Source: Bacillus sp. V59.32b (GTDB taxonomy: Bacteria > Bacillota > Bacilli > Bacillales > DSM-1321). Taken from it: a stretch of 64,000 nt of DNA. A program made the translations under genes and the position numbers. This document shows, piece after piece, positions 63,230-64,000 of the stretch (position 1 is the stretch's first letter; each line of letters starts with the position of its first letter). The DNA lies in NCBI RefSeq assembly GCF_003429085.1, contig NZ_QVTC01000033.1:16816-80815 (forward strand), read 5' to 3'. Below the pieces are notes generated by a model. That model did not search any database and was not told the DNA's origin. It saw only the letters and a program-made list of their open reading frames with translations.

Positions 63230-63929
63230 GCAAAAAAAGTGCTTAATTTGTACAGAAGAAGTTAATTCTTCTTTTACATGGAAAAACATATGGGTTGAAA
63301 CGGAAGATGAGATTATTTGTGGAACTTGTAATGGGAAGCTCTCCTTTATTTCAGGAGCGACGTGCCAGCTTTGTTCCAGGGAGCTTCTTGATGAGAAATA
63401 TCGACAGGGGAATCTTTGTTTTGACTGTGTCAGGTGGGAAAGTGACAGCGAATGGGGCGGCTATTTAACGAGGAATACCTCCGTCTTCAATTACAATGAT
63501 TTTATGAAAGAGCTGATCGCCAAATTTAAGTACCGTGGAGACTATGCACTTGCAGAAATTTTTACGCCGTATGTTAAGGGAAAATTGTTAAACGCTCGCT
63601 TTGATCTAATTGTCCCCATTCCGTTAAGCGAAGAACGTTTAAAAGAACGCGGCTTTAATCAGGCAAAGGCGATAGCCGAGACGGCTCATCTCGAAATCGA
63701 GGATGTTTTAATGAGAATTCACTCAGAAAAGCAATCAAAGAAATCAAGAAAAGAACGGATCGGTCTTGCGCAAGTGTTTCATGTTAATGGAGAGCCAGAT
63801 CATATTAAAAATAAGAAGATTATGCTGCTCGATGATATTTATACAACGGGGTCGACGTTAAGGCAGGCAGCGAAAGTTCTTGTAAGGGCGGGTGCAACAG
63901 AAGTTTCGTCGTTAACATTGGCACGCTGA
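63222..63929 (+). CDS. comFC: Competence protein ComFC (phosphoribosyltransferase-like)
   Basis: A 235-residue ComF/GntX-type protein. N-terminal cysteine pairs (KCLICTEE, CGTCNGK, CQLCSRE, CFDCVRW) form zinc sites, and the C-terminal PRTase motif is IMLLDDIYTTGSTLRQA. Late competence protein needed for DNA uptake; it interacts with ComFA in other species. It starts at ATG 63222 and overlaps comFA by 8 nt. comFB, which lies between these genes in B. subtilis, is missing. Confidence 0.93.
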   Translation: MFKQKKCLICTEEVNSSFTWKNIWVETEDEIICGTCNGKLSFISGATCQLCSRELLDEKYRQGNLCFDCVRWESDSEWGGYLTRNTSVFNYNDFMKELIAKFKYRGDYALAEIFTPYVKGKLLNARFDLIVPIPLSEERLKERGFNQAKAIAETAHLEIEDVLMRIHSEKQSKKSRKERIGLAQVFHVNGEPDHIKNKKIMLLDDIYTTGSTLRQAAKVLVRAGATEVSSLTLAR

Positions 63930-63982
63930 ATGTTTTTTAAAAATGGCTCTGTTAAACGATAATGTTGTTTTTGGGAAGGGAA

Positions 63983-64000
63983 TCTGCGAGACTCCTCGAA
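63983..64000. repeat. Left end of a second GC-rich interspersed repeat copy, cut by the window
   Basis: CTGCGAGACTCCTCGAA repeats the left part of the element at 6906-7093 (ATGCGAGACTCCTCGAAAA). Only the first bases are in view. Confidence 0.6.

Overview
The window is a chromosomal segment of a low-GC, endospore-former-type Bacillaceae bacterium (Bacillus, Mesobacillus, Cytobacillus or Neobacillus-like). The evidence is the run tagO, an LCP gene, yvyE, degS, degU, degV, comFA, comFC in the order known from Bacillus subtilis, together with strong GGAGG ribosome binding sites, GTG and TTG starts, and PbpC, PgcA, YhgE, YvbJ and LytE relatives. No rRNA, tRNA or CRISPR array was seen.

Layout. 0-4.5 kb: the end of a chemoreceptor gene, an HD-GYP c-di-GMP phosphodiesterase-like gene and a CheW-like gene, then an acetyltransferase and an AI-2E family membrane protein. 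4.8-16 kb: PBP3 (pbpC), a PAS-PAS histidine kinase, a c-di-GMP-I riboswitch in front of three small unrecognised genes, a 0.77 kb array of about 39 short tandem repeats, a KinB-like kinase, alkD, and alpha-phosphoglucomutase. 16-23 kb: a membrane-anchored trypsin-like protease with a very acidic tail, a three-gene operon whose products all carry zinc ribbons (one is a TcaA/YvbJ relative), and a YhgE/Pip membrane protein. 23.4-30.9 kb: a cell-wall and extracellular hydrolase block (two NlpC/P60 endopeptidases, a large subtilase, a GH73 glucosaminidase), with three exact WalR-type boxes upstream of three of these genes. 30.9-36.7 kb: a decayed, AT-rich stretch with phage-like remnants, an IS21 istB fragment, a broken acyltransferase and a frameshifted pyruvyl transferase.

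36.7-55.4 kb: wall-polymer synthesis. First comes galU, a Dpm1/GtrB-like GT2, a DUF6020 GT-C-like membrane protein and two overlapping EmrE/ArnE-like small membrane proteins, which together look like a three-component polyprenyl-phosphate-sugar glycosylation system. A TagE/TarM-like GT4 follows, then tarI, tarJ, a tarK/tarF-like gene, tarL, tarD, tarB, tarG, tarH, galE (reverse), tarA and tagO. This gene set predicts a poly(ribitol phosphate) wall teichoic acid, as in B. subtilis W23 or Staphylococcus aureus, rather than the poly(glycerol phosphate) of B. subtilis 168. 55.6-64 kb: a 42-codon ORF, the LCP ligase (tagV by synteny), yvyE, degS-degU, a second short tandem repeat array, degV, comFA and comFC. 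comFB is absent.

How the parts connect. PgcA and GalU would make UDP-glucose for the GT2 and GT4 enzymes. TagO, TarA, TarB, TarD, TarI, TarJ, TarK and TarL build the teichoic acid, TarGH exports it, and the LCP protein attaches it to the wall. The WalR-type boxes tie the hydrolases to wall homeostasis. The HD-GYP gene and the GEMM-I riboswitch place c-di-GMP signalling at two points in the first 10 kb. Three sequence-unrelated arrays with the same unit length of about 20 bp, and two copies of a Bacillaceae-type GC-rich palindromic repeat, are the clearest structures that gene annotation does not explain.
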